DNA of 64,000 nt, from NCBI RefSeq assembly GCF_002584985.1, contig NZ_NUPZ01000010.1, positions 121,857 through 185,856 of the forward strand, given 5' to 3'. This DNA comes from Bacillus sp. AFS029637 (GTDB lineage: Bacteria > Bacillota > Bacilli > Bacillales > Bacillaceae_G). The notes beneath the pieces were generated by a model. That model ran no database searches and was not told the DNA's origin. It worked only from the letters and a program-made list of their open reading frames with translations. Position 1 is the first letter of the stretch; every line of letters starts with the position of its first letter. The translations under genes and the position numbers were made by a program. Shown in pieces: positions 25,730 through 35,455 of this stretch.

Positions 25730-26383
25730 ATGAATCAGTTTCGAAGAATGGTAATTATCAACATTATCACATTAATTGTATTAGTTGGCGGCGGTATCGG
25801 CGGTTATTACTATTACAATCAAACGGAAAACTATTTAAAAACAGACAATGCAAAAATTGACGGAAAGGTAATTCCAATTGCGTCACCAGTAGCGGGTAAA
25901 TTAACCGACTGGAAAGCTGAAGTAGGCAAAAATTACAATGAGAACGATAAGTTAGGTGCTGTCACTGTAGCAGCGGCTAATGGAGAACAAACAGTAGACG
26001 TAACAATTCCGCAAAATGCAACAGTTGTACAATCAAACGCAACAACAAATGCCTTCGTTGGAGCGGGAAGCCCAATTGCTTACGCATTTGATATGAATAA
26101 TTTGTGGGTAACAGCAAATATTGAAGAAACAACTATTGATGATGTTCAAAAAGGCCAAACAGTAGATGTGTATGTAGATGCATACCCAGATACAACGTTA
26201 ACAGGAAAAGTAGAACAAGTTGGATTAACAACAGCAAATACATTCTCAATGTTACCATCAAGTAACGCAACAGCGAACTATACGAAAGTAAAGCAAGTTG
26301 TACCAGTTAAAATTTCTTTAGATCATAGTAAATCAGTAAATATTGTTCCTGGAATGAATGTGTCAGTTCGTATTCATAAGTAA
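25730..26383 (+). CDS. HlyD-family membrane fusion protein (YhbJ/EmrA-like, short)
   Basis: This periplasmic-adaptor-like subunit of a drug efflux pump has 217 residues. It has one N-terminal membrane helix (about 8-29, IINIITLIVLVGGGIGGYYY) and a biotinyl-lipoyl-like beta region (TDNAKIDGKVIPIASPVAGKL). A beta-barrel portion follows, ending PGMNVSVRI. The long coiled coil of Gram-negative EmrA is missing, but this short form is normal for Gram-positive YhbJ-type proteins. ATG 25730 has AAGGAGAGG upstream and is preferred over 25706. It is followed at 12 nt by the MFS exporter. Confidence 0.8.
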   Translation: MNQFRRMVIINIITLIVLVGGGIGGYYYYNQTENYLKTDNAKIDGKVIPIASPVAGKLTDWKAEVGKNYNENDKLGAVTVAAANGEQTVDVTIPQNATVVQSNATTNAFVGAGSPIAYAFDMNNLWVTANIEETTIDDVQKGQTVDVYVDAYPDTTLTGKVEQVGLTTANTFSMLPSSNATANYTKVKQVVPVKISLDHSKSVNIVPGMNVSVRIHK

Positions 26384-26395
26384 GGGGGAGATGAA

Positions 26396-28189
26396 ATGTC
26401 CTCAATTGCAATTGTAGGATATGCACTATTTTGTATAATCGTCTTCTTCCTTGTAAATCGTCTTTTACGAAAGAAAAAAACGAACGTGGGAGAAGAACAA
26501 GTCCCAGCCGTAAGTAAAATAGAAGTAAGTAAGGTAGAAATAGAAGAGAAAGAAATCGAACAAAAACAAGAAACAGAAGCTTCTAACGTTGTAGAATTAG
26601 AAACAGGGAAGCAAGAGCAAGTAAAACAGGAAAAAGAAATGCTGAAAAGACAATTACCAGTAGAGAATGTGAATGTAAAAGCAGTTGTAACGGTATTAAT
26701 TCTCGGTATGTTCATTTCTATTTTAAATCAAACGATCATTAATGTTGCATTGCCTCCGTTAATGAACGAATTTAACGTATCAACTTCAACGGCCCAATGG
26801 TTAATTACAGGCTTCATGCTTGTAAATGGAATTTTAGTACCGATTAGTGCCTTTTTAGTTTCACGGTTTACGTATCGTAAATTATTTGTAGCGGCAATGC
26901 TATTTTTCACGGTAGGATCTATCATTTGTGCTACATCAGGTAACTTTACAATGATGATGACGGGCCGTATTATTCAAGCGGTTGGTGCAGGTATTTTAAT
27001 GCCTGTTGGTATGAATATCTTCATGACATTATTCCCTCCTCATAAGCGCGGAGCAGCGATGGGATTATTAGGGGTAGCGATGATTTTAGCGCCAGCTATC
27101 GGACCAACTATAACAGGTTGGGTAATTGAAAATTATAGCTGGAACTTAATGTTTTATGGAATGTTTGTGGTTGGCTTAATTATTACGTTCTTATCTTTAA
27201 AATTCTTTACACTAGCACAGCCGGTGTCTAAAACAAAGTTAGATGTATTTGGTGTTATTAGTTCAAGTATTGGACTAGGTAGCTTACTGTACGGATTTAG
27301 TGAAGCTGGAAATAATGGCTGGACTAGTGCAGAAGTTATTATAACACTTATCATCGGTGTCATTGGTTTAGCAGTATTTATTTGGAGAGAGTTAACAACA
27401 GACAATAAAATGCTGGATTTACAAGTGTTTAAATATCCAACGTTTACTTTCACATTAGTAATTAACGCAATTGTAACGATGGCGTTATTTGGAGGTATGC
27501 TATTACTTCCAGTATACTTGCAAAATATTCGCGGCTTTACGCCGATGGAATCTGGTCTATTACTCCTTCCAGGATCATTAATTATGGGGATTATGGGACC
27601 AGTAGCAGGAAAGTTATTCGATAAATATGGCATTCGTCCATTAGCGATTGTTGGGTTAGCGATTACGACATTTGCGACATATAAATTTACAACGTTATCG
27701 ATGGATACACCGTATAGCGTTATTATGACGGATTATATTATACGTTCAATTGGTATGTCATTCATTATGATGCCAATTATGACAGCTGGTATGAACGCAT
27801 TGCCGATGAAATTAATTTCTCACGGTACAGCGACGCAAAATACGTCAAGACAAGTAGCTGGTTCAATCGGAACGGCGATATTAATTACACTTATGACGCA
27901 ACAAACGACTGCTCACGTAGCAGATTACGGAAATATGTTAACAACGTCAAACCCAATATTAGTTGATAAAGTACACAGTATGGGGCAAAGCTTAGCGGCA
28001 TTAGCCGGCTCAGCGCAAGCAGGAGATGCGATGAGTACGCAACTATTATATGGACAAATTTCAAAGCTATCTGCAATTAACGGTATTAACGATGCCTTCT
28101 TAATTGCAACAATACTCGCAGGTGTTGCTTGGGTGCTATCGTTCTTCTTACCATCAGGCAATAAACGAAATAGAAAAGCAGGGAATTAA
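26396..28189 (+). CDS. DHA2-family MFS drug exporter (EmrB/QacA type)
   Basis: This is a proton-driven multidrug exporter of the 14-helix DHA2 class. The transport core starts near residue 90 with VTVLILGMFISILNQTIINVALPPL (motif with conserved Gln and Asn). It contains the motif-A-like region after helix 2 and the motif C segment GVAMILAPAIGPTITGWV. The N-terminus is unusual: a first membrane helix (about 4-21) followed by a very charged Glu/Lys-rich stretch (about 25-85) not found in most DHA2 exporters. GGGGGAGATG precedes the start. It ends within a terminator whose stem overlaps the stop codon. Confidence 0.85.
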   Translation: MSSIAIVGYALFCIIVFFLVNRLLRKKKTNVGEEQVPAVSKIEVSKVEIEEKEIEQKQETEASNVVELETGKQEQVKQEKEMLKRQLPVENVNVKAVVTVLILGMFISILNQTIINVALPPLMNEFNVSTSTAQWLITGFMLVNGILVPISAFLVSRFTYRKLFVAAMLFFTVGSIICATSGNFTMMMTGRIIQAVGAGILMPVGMNIFMTLFPPHKRGAAMGLLGVAMILAPAIGPTITGWVIENYSWNLMFYGMFVVGLIITFLSLKFFTLAQPVSKTKLDVFGVISSSIGLGSLLYGFSEAGNNGWTSAEVIITLIIGVIGLAVFIWRELTTDNKMLDLQVFKYPTFTFTLVINAIVTMALFGGMLLLPVYLQNIRGFTPMESGLLLLPGSLIMGIMGPVAGKLFDKYGIRPLAIVGLAITTFATYKFTTLSMDTPYSVIMTDYIIRSIGMSFIMMPIMTAGMNALPMKLISHGTATQNTSRQVAGSIGTAILITLMTQQTTAHVADYGNMLTTSNPILVDKVHSMGQSLAALAGSAQAGDAMSTQLLYGQISKLSAINGINDAFLIATILAGVAWVLSFFLPSGNKRNRKAGN

Positions 28190-28205
28190 TTTCCCTGCTT
28201 TTTTA
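28176..28205 (+). terminator. Terminator of the efflux operon
   Basis: AAGCAGGGAATTAATTTCCCTGCTT is a palindrome followed by T residues. The MFS stop codon lies in its loop. Confidence 0.9.
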
Positions 28206-28300
28206 TTTGGGTATTATTAATAAATGTATATAATTTGATAGAAATGAGTAGTGACGATACGAATTAATAGATGTAGAGCACGTTAGAGAGGAGGGGACAC

Positions 28301-28604
28301 ATGAAACTTACAGAAGAGAACGTTGTGAATCAGCTAAGGAAAAGGAACGAAAAAGCACTATACTTTATTATCGATCATTACGGTGGACTTATAAAAAGTA
28401 TTATTCAGAAGCATTTAGCTTCGTTTCAAGATGTACAAGAGGAATGCATGGATGATGTGTTATTGGCGTTTTGAAAAACTAGAGGATAGTGTAACGAAAA
28501 TTGTCCTGACGCCTGTCTTAACTTCTGGTGAAGAAGGAGAAAAGAAAACGAATTATCGAAAAGTTTTAACGGAAGAAGAGTTTGAAGTTGTGATAAAAGA
28601 ATAA
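28301..28604 (+). pseudogene. Remnant of an ECF sigma factor fused to an anti-sigma tail
   Basis: An ATG at 28301 behind GAGGAGGGG encodes 57 residues beginning MKLTEENVVNQLRKRNEKAL and reaching EECMDDVLLAF, which looks like region 2 of an ECF sigma factor, and then meets a stop (28472-28474). Shifting frame by one base at about 28468 opens a second segment (RFEKLEDSVTKIVLTPVLTS... to VVIKE, stop 28602-28604) that resembles the C-terminal end of a DUF4179-type anti-sigma protein. Most of the sigma gene and most of the anti-sigma gene appear to be deleted. The anti-sigma identity is inferred from sequence style and the usual gene pairing. Confidence 0.6.
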
Positions 28605-28633
28605 AGAGAGGTATCTGGATGATACCTCTCTTT
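28603..28633. terminator. Bidirectional terminator
   Basis: AAAGAGAGGTATC pairs exactly with GATACCTCTCTTT around a 5-nt loop. It lies between the sigma-factor remnant and the convergent CPBP gene, whose stop codon touches its end. Confidence 0.85.
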
Positions 28634-29345
28634 ATACTAAAAAGGCGAACATATTATTCATAATATGAAATAACATAGCTGGAATAATGGAATTTGTTTT
28701 CTTACATAAAATAGCCATTAAAAGTCCCATGAAGAAGGTGATTACCATGACTCCGAGTGAGTATGTGTGTGCGATACCGAAGAAGAAACTCGTTAAGACT
28801 GCTGCAATCCAAAATGGAAAGCGTTCTGAGAAGAAGCGAAGTATGAAGCCACGGAAAATGAGTTCTTCAAAAATGGGTGTGAGTATTGCAAAGCCAATAA
28901 GTAGTAATGTTTGATATTGATTAAAAACTTCTAAGTTTAGTGCAGAAGATTGTTGTTTTGTTGCGTCTTGAAATACATAATTTGACATGATGAAATTAAG
29001 AAGAATATTTAATGCGAAAAACAGGAACAAGTATATGTATGTACGCCATTCTTTGAGTGCCCTAAAGTTAAATGCCTCTAGTAATAGTCTTTTTGCAGGT
29101 TCGTATTTAAAAATGAAGAACAATAAAATCCCTAGTTGCAATGCGATACTTGTAGTATTTGCAATAGAATCATATAAGGCTATTTGCTTTTTATTTGTGA
29201 GACCAGCTGTATAAATCATTAAAGGTAATGCTAGAAATAAAGTGATAAGTCCGGTTCCAAAAAAGGCAAATAAGACAGAGCTAATAAATTGTCCCCATGA
29301 CATGGAGTGTTTCTGTTCGTATGGAAGTTGTGTAGTGGATTGCAT
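28632..29345 (-). CDS. CPBP-family intramembrane metalloprotease
   Basis: This polytopic membrane protein belongs to the CAAX-protease/bacteriocin-processing family (Abi). Of about 237 residues, the three signature motifs are visible: EELIFRGFILRFF (EExxxR), FFFGIAHTYS (FxxxH) and FHIMNN (HxxxN). Several hydrophobic helices surround them. The start at ATG 29345 follows AGAGGTG; a GTG four codons upstream overlaps that site. It is monocistronic on the minus strand. The substrate is unknown; relatives process prenylated proteins or protect against bacteriocins. Confidence 0.88.
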   Translation of the reverse strand: MQSTTQLPYEQKHSMSWGQFISSVLFAFFGTGLITLFLALPLMIYTAGLTNKKQIALYDSIANTTSIALQLGILLFFIFKYEPAKRLLLEAFNFRALKEWRTYIYLFLFFALNILLNFIMSNYVFQDATKQQSSALNLEVFNQYQTLLLIGFAILTPIFEELIFRGFILRFFSERFPFWIAAVLTSFFFGIAHTYSLGVMVITFFMGLLMAILCKKTNSIIPAMLFHIMNNMFAFLV

Positions 29346-29482
29346 GTATAAAATCACCTCTTTTATATTCTTATATATAATTATAAAGTATTGTTATTTA
29401 TAATGTTATGTTCAAATATTACATACAAAGTTAGAAATTTTTAAATTGAACTTCTTGTTACATGATTAGTAAAAATAATAAA

Positions 29483-29513
29483 AGAGGTATCACCCTATAG
29501 TGATGCCTCTCTC
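29483..29513 (-). terminator. Terminator of the HD-domain gene
   Basis: AGAGGTATCAC pairs with GTGATGCCTCT (one G-T wobble). Read on the minus strand it is followed by a T-rich stretch. Confidence 0.75.
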
Positions 29514-30071
29514 TCATTGATAACTATGTTCTGCCTTATTGTTCGATTTTGATTGCTCTATTTGCAATTCGCGCTCTACCAATCGGTCTAATTGCTGAAT
29601 TGCTTTCAATGCTTTTTTATAAGAAATCGTTCTATAATGATGTGCCCCGCCCGGTTCTTCATCGGCTTCATCCGCCCACTTAATAACGTTTTGTAGAGGT
29701 GTTCTTTCAAGCGTTTGTTCTAATAGGAAAGAATCGGTGTGTAGAAGAATTGCAACAGAAATTTCTTTTGCTAGTTTCGGATGTTCTCCTAATCTAATAA
29801 GCAATTTATGTGCTCTTTCAGCGCCTTTAATTGCATGGATATCATTCTTTTTATATAAGTCATAGTCCCATTCGCCGCCTGTGTACCACGTATGGTGTCC
29901 GATATCATGAAGGAAACCAGCTTTTGTCGCAGCATCGACTGAGGCGTGATGCTTTTTAGCTAAGTGAAACGCATGGTAAGCGACAGCAATCGCGTGGACC
30001 ATCCCAGAACGGTTTACGTATTTTTGTGTAATGTGGTGTTTAAAAACTTGTTCAAGCGTAATACGTTGCAT
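29514..30071 (-). CDS. HD-domain phosphohydrolase
   Basis: The 185-residue protein is an HD-superfamily metal-dependent phosphohydrolase. The metal ligands are visible as a His in the AVAYHAFHLAKKHH helix, the HD pair in GFLHDIGHHTWY, and later histidine/aspartate residues (SVAILLHTDSF, KWADEADE). ATG 30071 (protein MQRITLEQVF) is preferred over 30152 because AAGGGAGTG lies 8 nt before it. The C-terminus is charged. The nucleotide substrate cannot be told from the sequence. Confidence 0.8.
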   Translation of the reverse strand: MQRITLEQVFKHHITQKYVNRSGMVHAIAVAYHAFHLAKKHHASVDAATKAGFLHDIGHHTWYTGGEWDYDLYKKNDIHAIKGAERAHKLLIRLGEHPKLAKEISVAILLHTDSFLLEQTLERTPLQNVIKWADEADEEPGGAHHYRTISYKKALKAIQQLDRLVERELQIEQSKSNNKAEHSYQ

Positions 30072-30207
30072 AAAACATTCACTCCCTTTATCTAATGGTG
30101 TATATGAAGAAAAATCGATCGGTTTAAATGTATTTTGAACATTGTACTCCATCGGGGTAGCGTTAGTAAAGTAGAAATGTTTAGGAAAAGAAAAATTTTA
30201 CTGGCAT

Positions 30208-30243
30208 AAAAAATCACCTTAGTGTTTTCTAAGGTGATTTTTT
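30208..30243 (-). terminator. Terminator of sspI
   Basis: AAATCACCTTA pairs with TAAGGTGATTT, with A- and T-runs on both sides. It lies just downstream of sspI on the minus strand. Confidence 0.85.
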
Positions 30244-30248
30244 ATTGC

Positions 30249-30458
30249 TTATTTTTTTAACCCTTGCTCTAGTGTTTCTAACATTTCGTGTTTTTCATTT
30301 TCATCAGCATTTTTCCAAATAACTTCGAATAAAACGCCAAGACCTGGAAGCATTTTTTCTTCGCCACTTTGAATTGCATCGACAATCGTTTCTTGTAATT
30401 GGTCTTGTGAATTTCCAGATACATTCGCTAATACAGCGCCGCGTAAATTAAAACTCAT
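30249..30458 (-). CDS. sspI: Small acid-soluble spore protein I
   Basis: SspI is a minor small acid-soluble protein made in the forespore and found in the spore core. The 69-residue sequence starts [17 protein letters not shown], then has an acidic helical part ([21 protein letters not shown]) typical of SspI. The ATG at 30458 follows AGAGGTG, and a GTG three codons upstream overlaps that site. Its neighbour is the divergent YsgA-type methyltransferase, as in B. subtilis. Forespore sigma-G control is expected from the family, but I could not assign a clear promoter. Confidence 0.92.
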   Translation of the reverse strand: MSFNLRGAVLANVSGNSQDQLQETIVDAIQSGEEKMLPGLGVLFEVIWKNADENEKHEMLETLEQGLKK

Positions 30459-30573
30459 GATTTTCACCTCTTTTTCAGAATTGAAACTGACGTTAGTTTT
30501 TGTTCTTTTTTATGTAAATATGTATGAAAAATAGGCTATAATGATAAGACAAGAAGAGAGGGAAATACATATT

Positions 30574-31338
30574 ATGAAAAACATTGATTCAGTACAAAAT
30601 CCGCGTGTGAAGCAGTGGAAAAAGCTGCAGACGAAAAAAGAGCGCGATAAAAAAGGTTTATTTTTTGTAGAAGGGTTCCATTTAGTAGAGGAAGCTTTAA
30701 AGGCAGGAGTTGTAACAGAACTTATCGTTTCAGATCAGACGGACCTTCCGAAAGATTGGACAGTTAATGATGTGGAAATGTATATCGTGCCTGAGGTAAT
30801 TGTGAAAGTACTTCGTGAAACAGAAACGACGCAAGGTGTATTTGCTGTTTGTGAAAAGCATGAGAAAGAAGTAGTACTTACTGATGGGAAATTTCTTTTA
30901 TTAGATGGTCTTCAAGACCCAGGTAATTTAGGAACGATTATTCGTACAGCTGATGCAGCTGGTATTCATGCCGTTGTGCTTGGAGAAGGTTGTGTTGATG
31001 TTTATAATAGTAAAGTACTCCGCTCTACACAAGGTTCTATTTTCCACTTACCAATTGTAAAAGGAAACTTAGAAGAATGGGTAGACAAGCTAAAAGAAAA
31101 TCACGTCCCTGTATATGGAACAGCTCTTGAAAATGGAGTTCCGTATGGTGAAGTAACACCGGCCGGAAGTTTTGCATTAATTGTAGGAAATGAAGGAAGC
31201 GGCGTACGCCAAGAAATTCTTGCAAAAACGGATCAAAACTTGTATATTCCGATTTGCGGCGGGGCAGAATCATTAAATGTTGCGGTTGCAGCAGGGATTT
31301 TAACGTATTATTTACAAAGTCCAGTTGCGAACAAATAA
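30574..31338 (+). CDS. ysgA: TrmH/SpoU-family RNA 2'-O-methyltransferase (YsgA)
   Basis: This SPOUT-class enzyme probably methylates a ribose in rRNA. The 254-residue chain has an N-terminal substrate-binding part (NPRVKQWKKLQTKKERDKKG, FFVEGFHLVEEAL) and a C-terminal knotted SAM domain with motif 1 LQDPGNLGTIIRTADAAG, motif 2 LIVGNEGSGV and motif 3 IPICGGAESLNVAVAAGIL. ATG 30574 is chosen because the upstream in-frame ATG at 30541 overlaps a TATAAT -10 element (30537-30542). It precedes the T-box leader of pheST. Confidence 0.88.
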   Translation: MKNIDSVQNPRVKQWKKLQTKKERDKKGLFFVEGFHLVEEALKAGVVTELIVSDQTDLPKDWTVNDVEMYIVPEVIVKVLRETETTQGVFAVCEKHEKEVVLTDGKFLLLDGLQDPGNLGTIIRTADAAGIHAVVLGEGCVDVYNSKVLRSTQGSIFHLPIVKGNLEEWVDKLKENHVPVYGTALENGVPYGEVTPAGSFALIVGNEGSGVRQEILAKTDQNLYIPICGGAESLNVAVAAGILTYYLQSPVANK

Positions 31339-31433
31339 AAAACTTCTTATAATAAGTTGAAGTACATGTTCATAAAAAGTGGTGAACTGAGTATCGAACT
31401 TTTTTGAACATACAATAAAAGTTAAATAACGAA

Positions 31434-31677
31434 AAACGTTGATAGAGAAGAGTAGCTTACAAAATCGCCATATAGGGAGAGAATGCCGTAGACTGAAAGC
31501 ATTCTTATGGTAGATGGAAGTGAATTCACCTCTGGAGTTGACGCCAGGACCATGTATATGTAAAGGCGTTCCGGTCAGAATTGATCGTTATAACTAATGA
31601 GTGGGCAGACTTGTTCTGTCAATTTAGGGTGGTACCGCGAATTTACCTCGTCCCTTTTTGGGAGCGAGGTTTTTTTA
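31434..31677 (+). ncRNA. T-box leader, phenylalanine type (pheST)
   Basis: The leader has a stem I start near GATAGAGAAGAGTAG, specifier TTC at 31525-31527 (phenylalanine), T-box GGTGGTACCGCG (31628-31639) and terminator CCTCGTCCC/GGGAGCGAGG with a T-run ending near 31677. It controls pheS-pheT in response to uncharged tRNA-Phe. It fills most of the 363-nt gap. Confidence 0.93.
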
Positions 31678-31701
31678 TTTTTAAAATTAGGAGGGTTCCA
31701 A

Positions 31702-32736
31702 ATGGAAGCACGTTTAAAAGAGCTAAAACAACAAGCGTTAGCGCTTATTGAAGAAGCGAAAGAGCTAAAAGGCTTAAACGATGTACGCGTAGCGTATTTA
31801 GGTAAAAAAGGTCCAATCACTGAAGTATTACGTGGTATGGGAAAATTATCAGCAGAAGAGCGTCCACGTATGGGAGCATTAGTAAATGAAGTACGTGAAG
31901 CGATTCAAACGCGTCTAGAAGACAAAATTGGTAACTTAGAAAAAGCAGTAATTGAAGCGAAATTAGCTACTGAAACAATTGATGTTACATTGCCAGGTCG
32001 TCCTGTTGAAACAGGTTGTCATCATCCGTTAACAGCTGTTGTTGAACAAATTGAAGATGTATTCATCGGTATGGGTTATGAAGTAGCTGAAGGAACAGAA
32101 GTAGAAAAAGACTACTACAACTTCGAAGCACTAAACTTACCGAAAGATCACCCAGCGCGTGATATGCAAGATACATTCTACATTACAGAAGAAACGTTAC
32201 TACGTACGCATACATCTTCTGTGCAAGCACGTACGATGGAAAATAATAAAGAAAAAGGCCCAATTAAAATTATTTGTCCTGGTAAAGTGTATCGCCGCGA
32301 TGACGATGATGCGACGCATTCACACCAGTTCATGCAAATTGAAGGTCTTGTAATTGACAAAAATATTCGCATGAGTGACTTAAAAGGTACACTGCAAGTC
32401 TTCGTGAAGAAGATGTTCGGTGAAGATCGTGAAATCCGTCTTCGTCCAAGTTTCTTCCCATTCACAGAGCCATCTGTAGAGATGGATATTTCTTGTATGA
32501 TGTGTCACGGCAAAGGTTGCGGCACTTGTAAAGGAACTGGCTGGATTGAAATTTTAGGAGCAGGTATGGTTCACCCGAACGTGCTTGAAATGGCTGGTTA
32601 TGATTCAAAAGAATATCAAGGTTTCGCATTCGGTATGGGCGCAGAGCGTATCGCAATGTTGAAATACGGCGTTGATGACATTCGTCATTTCTATACAAAT
32701 GATGTACGTTTCTTACAACAATTCAAACGAGCGTAA
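31702..32736 (+). CDS. pheS: Phenylalanyl-tRNA synthetase alpha subunit
   Basis: This is the catalytic subunit of the alpha2beta2 PheRS. The 344 residues have an N-terminal coiled coil (about 1-85) and a class II catalytic core: motif 1 near [14 protein letters not shown], motif 2 [22 protein letters not shown], the FFPFTEPS segment, and motif 3 [17 protein letters not shown] 31702 follows TAGGAGGG. An in-frame extension to 31597 would start inside the T-box and is rejected. It is co-transcribed with pheT, 18 nt downstream. Confidence 0.96.
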   Translation: MEARLKELKQQALALIEEAKELKGLNDVRVAYLGKKGPITEVLRGMGKLSAEERPRMGALVNEVREAIQTRLEDKIGNLEKAVIEAKLATETIDVTLPGRPVETGCHHPLTAVVEQIEDVFIGMGYEVAEGTEVEKDYYNFEALNLPKDHPARDMQDTFYITEETLLRTHTSSVQARTMENNKEKGPIKIICPGKVYRRDDDDATHSHQFMQIEGLVIDKNIRMSDLKGTLQVFVKKMFGEDREIRLRPSFFPFTEPSVEMDISCMMCHGKGCGTCKGTGWIEILGAGMVHPNVLEMAGYDSKEYQGFAFGMGAERIAMLKYGVDDIRHFYTNDVRFLQQFKRA

Positions 32737-32754
32737 GGGAAGGAGAGGATAAAT

Positions 32755-35175
32755 ATGTTCGTATCATATCGTTGGTTACAAGAGTATGTAGATATTAAAG
32801 ATGTAACAGCACAAGAACTAGCAGACAAAATCACGAAAAGTGGTATTGAAGTAGAAGGTGTTGAAGTATTAAATAAAGGTGTAAAAGGTGTTGTAGTTGG
32901 TCACGTATTAGAATGTGAAAAACACCCAGAAGCTGATAAATTAAGCAAATGCTTAATCGATATCGGTGAAGAAGAACCAGTACAAATTATTTGTGGTGCT
33001 GCTAACATTGCAAAAGGTTTAAAAGTACCAGTTGCAAAAGTTGGTGCTGTACTTCCTGGTAACTTTAAAATTAAAAAAGCAAAACTACGTGGTGAAGCTT
33101 CTCACGGTATGGTTTGTGCTCTTCAAGAGCTTGGCATTGATGGAAAGTTAGTTTCAAAAGAATACGCAGATGGTATCTTCATCTTCCCAAGTGACGCTGA
33201 AGTTGGTGCGGATGCACTTGAAATTCTAAACTTACATGATGAAGTACTTGAGCTTGGTTTAACACCAAACCGTGCAGATTGCTTAAACATGTTAGGTGTA
33301 GCATATGAAGTAGCTGCTATTTACGGACGTGAAGTGAAACTTCCAGCTATCGACTTACAAGAAACAGCAGAAAAAACTTCTGATTACATTTCTGTAAGCG
33401 TAGAAGCGAAAGAAGAAAATCCATTATACATTGCAAAAATGGTTAAAAACGTAAAAATTGGTCCATCACCAATGTGGATGCAAACGCGCCTTATGGCAGC
33501 TGGTATTCGTCCAATTAGCAATGTAGTTGATATTACAAACTACATTTTAATGGAATACGGTCAACCGTTACATGCATTCGATTACGATAAATTAGGTTCA
33601 AAAGAAATCGTTGTTCGTCTAGCAACAGAAGGCGAAAAGATTCAAACGTTAGATGATCAAGAACGTGCATTACAAAGCCATCACCTTGTGATTACAAATG
33701 GCACAAAAGCTTTAGCTGTTGCTGGTGTAATGGGCGGAGCTGATTCTGAAGTTACAAATGATACAGTAAACGTTCTAATTGAGTCTGCATACTTTGCAGG
33801 TCAAACAGTACGCCGTACATCAAAAGACTTAGGTCTTCGTAGTGAATCAAGCGCACGTTTCGAAAAAGGAATCGACCCAACACGTACATTCGAAGCAATT
33901 CAACACGCAGCTGCTTTAATGGCGAAATACGCTGGTGGTGAAGCACTTGAAGGTGTAGTAGAAGCTGATAACTTACAAGTAGAAGAGCGTACAGTATCTG
34001 TTACTGCTGAAAAAGTAAACCGTGTATTAGGTACAAATATTTCTGCGAGTGAAATGGGTACAATGTTCACAAACTTGAAATTCCCATTCACAGAAGTAGA
34101 AGGAACATTCCATGTAAATGTACCAGCACGTCGTCCTGATATTACAATTTCAGAAGACTTAGTAGAAGAAGTGGGCCGTCTATACGGTTATGACCACATT
34201 CCAGTTACATTACCTTCTGGAACGATGACTCGTGGTAAATTAACAGCAGCACAAACGAAACGTCGTAAAGTACGTCGCTTCCTAGAAGGTGCTGGTTTAT
34301 ATGAAGCAATCACGTATTCATTAACAAGCGCTGACAAAGCGAAACAATACATGGTTGAGCCAAACGAAAAAGCACCTGTAAACCTTGCACTTCCAATGAG
34401 CGAAGAGCGTAGCCAACTTCGTTTAAGCTTAGTGCCACAATTGTTAGAAGCAGTTTCATACAACGTTGCACGTAAAAACGACAGCGTTGCTTTATACGAA
34501 GTAGGTTCTATCTTCTTACCAACAGAAGCAGGAGAACTTCCGAAAGAAGAACAACATCTTGCAGGTGTTATGACAGGTCTTGCTCTTCACCATGCGTGGC
34601 AAGGTGAGAAGAAAGTTGTAGACTTCTTCGTAGTTAAAGGTGTGTTAGAAGGATTATTCGACGTACTAGGCGTTGCAAACCAAATCACATATGCACCAAC
34701 AAAACGTGAAGGTATGCACCCAGGTCGTACAGCTGACATCGTATTAGATGGCGAAGTAATTGGTTTCATCGGCCAATTGCACCCAGAAGCAGAAAAACAA
34801 TTAGATGTGAAAAATACATTCGTATTCGAACTATCTCTTGTAAAAGTATTCGGTGCAGACGCAGAAGAAACTTACTACTCAGCAATTCCACGTTTCCCAT
34901 CTATGACACGTGATATGGCTGTTGTCGTAACGAAAGAAACAAAAGCTGGCGAAATGAAGCAAGTTATTGCTGAAGCTGGTGGAGAACTTCTGAAAGACGT
35001 AACACTATTTGACTTATACGAAGGTGAAAAAATGGAAGAAGGCAAGAAATCACTTGCATTCTCTATGAATTACTTCGATGCAGAACGTACGTTAACAGAC
35101 GAAGAAGTAACAGAAGCACATAACCGTGTATTAACAGCGGTAGAAGAGAAATTTGGTGCGGAGTTACGTAAATAA
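32755..35175 (+). CDS. pheT: Phenylalanyl-tRNA synthetase beta subunit
   Basis: This 806-residue subunit binds tRNA and edits mischarged Tyr-tRNA. Domains in order: an EMAP-like tRNA-binding domain (about 39-155), the B3/B4 editing domain (about 205-400, [16 protein letters not shown]), B5 (about 405-475), a catalytic-like core (about 485-680) and a C-terminal anticodon-binding FDX-ACB domain (about 710-806, [12 protein letters not shown]). AAGGAGAGG precedes the ATG. The phenylalanine T-box upstream of pheS controls it, and a terminator follows. Confidence 0.96.
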   Translation: MFVSYRWLQEYVDIKDVTAQELADKITKSGIEVEGVEVLNKGVKGVVVGHVLECEKHPEADKLSKCLIDIGEEEPVQIICGAANIAKGLKVPVAKVGAVLPGNFKIKKAKLRGEASHGMVCALQELGIDGKLVSKEYADGIFIFPSDAEVGADALEILNLHDEVLELGLTPNRADCLNMLGVAYEVAAIYGREVKLPAIDLQETAEKTSDYISVSVEAKEENPLYIAKMVKNVKIGPSPMWMQTRLMAAGIRPISNVVDITNYILMEYGQPLHAFDYDKLGSKEIVVRLATEGEKIQTLDDQERALQSHHLVITNGTKALAVAGVMGGADSEVTNDTVNVLIESAYFAGQTVRRTSKDLGLRSESSARFEKGIDPTRTFEAIQHAAALMAKYAGGEALEGVVEADNLQVEERTVSVTAEKVNRVLGTNISASEMGTMFTNLKFPFTEVEGTFHVNVPARRPDITISEDLVEEVGRLYGYDHIPVTLPSGTMTRGKLTAAQTKRRKVRRFLEGAGLYEAITYSLTSADKAKQYMVEPNEKAPVNLALPMSEERSQLRLSLVPQLLEAVSYNVARKNDSVALYEVGSIFLPTEAGELPKEEQHLAGVMTGLALHHAWQGEKKVVDFFVVKGVLEGLFDVLGVANQITYAPTKREGMHPGRTADIVLDGEVIGFIGQLHPEAEKQLDVKNTFVFELSLVKVFGADAEETYYSAIPRFPSMTRDMAVVVTKETKAGEMKQVIAEAGGELLKDVTLFDLYEGEKMEEGKKSLAFSMNYFDAERTLTDEEVTEAHNRVLTAVEEKFGAELRK

Positions 35176-35180
35176 TAAGA

Positions 35181-35210
35181 AATTGCCGGATTCATTCCGG
35201 CAATTTTTTT
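35181..35210 (+). terminator. Terminator after pheT
   Basis: AATTGCCGGA pairs with TCCGGCAATT around a 5-nt loop, followed by seven T residues in all. Confidence 0.9.
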
Positions 35211-35259
35211 ATGGAACGATTGTCGGAAAGTGTCGGTAGGTCGATATTCTGTGTCGAAC

Positions 35260-35359
35260 CGCCGATATAATTAAAGTTACGGTTGATATATTATGAAAAT
35301 CGCTGATATATTTGGAGTTACGGTTGATATATTGTAAAAATCGCCGATATATTTTCTGG
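35260..35359. repeat. Tandem repeat with a 41-bp period
   Basis: CGCYGATATA occurs at 35260, 35301 and 35342, and AGTTACGGTTGATATATT at 35275 and 35316, giving an exact 41-bp period over about 2.4 copies with few mismatches. It lies in the 539-nt pheT-asnS gap between the pheT terminator and the asnS T-box. No ORF is supported there. Confidence 0.8.
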
Positions 35360-35443
35360 CGTCTTGCATCTTTCTCTCGAATGTAGTACATTAATTTTAG
35401 TTTAACAAAATGAAAGACGATGATAAGGAAAAGTAGTATATAC

Positions 35444-35449
35444 TATAAT
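35444..35449 (+). promoter_or_regulatory. -10 element of asnS
   Basis: A consensus TATAAT just before the T-box leader. No strong -35 is visible; TGATAA at 35421-35426 has 17-bp spacing. Confidence 0.4.
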
Positions 35450-35455
35450 CCAAAG

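Noticed and set aside
31597-31701. N-terminal extension of PheS
   Set aside because: The region is the antiterminator/terminator of the T-box; MEARLKELK at 31702 is the normal PheS start.
35209-35391. Minus-strand ORF of 60 codons over the 41-bp repeat
   Set aside because: It is made by the repeat, lacks a ribosome binding site and has no recognisable domain.
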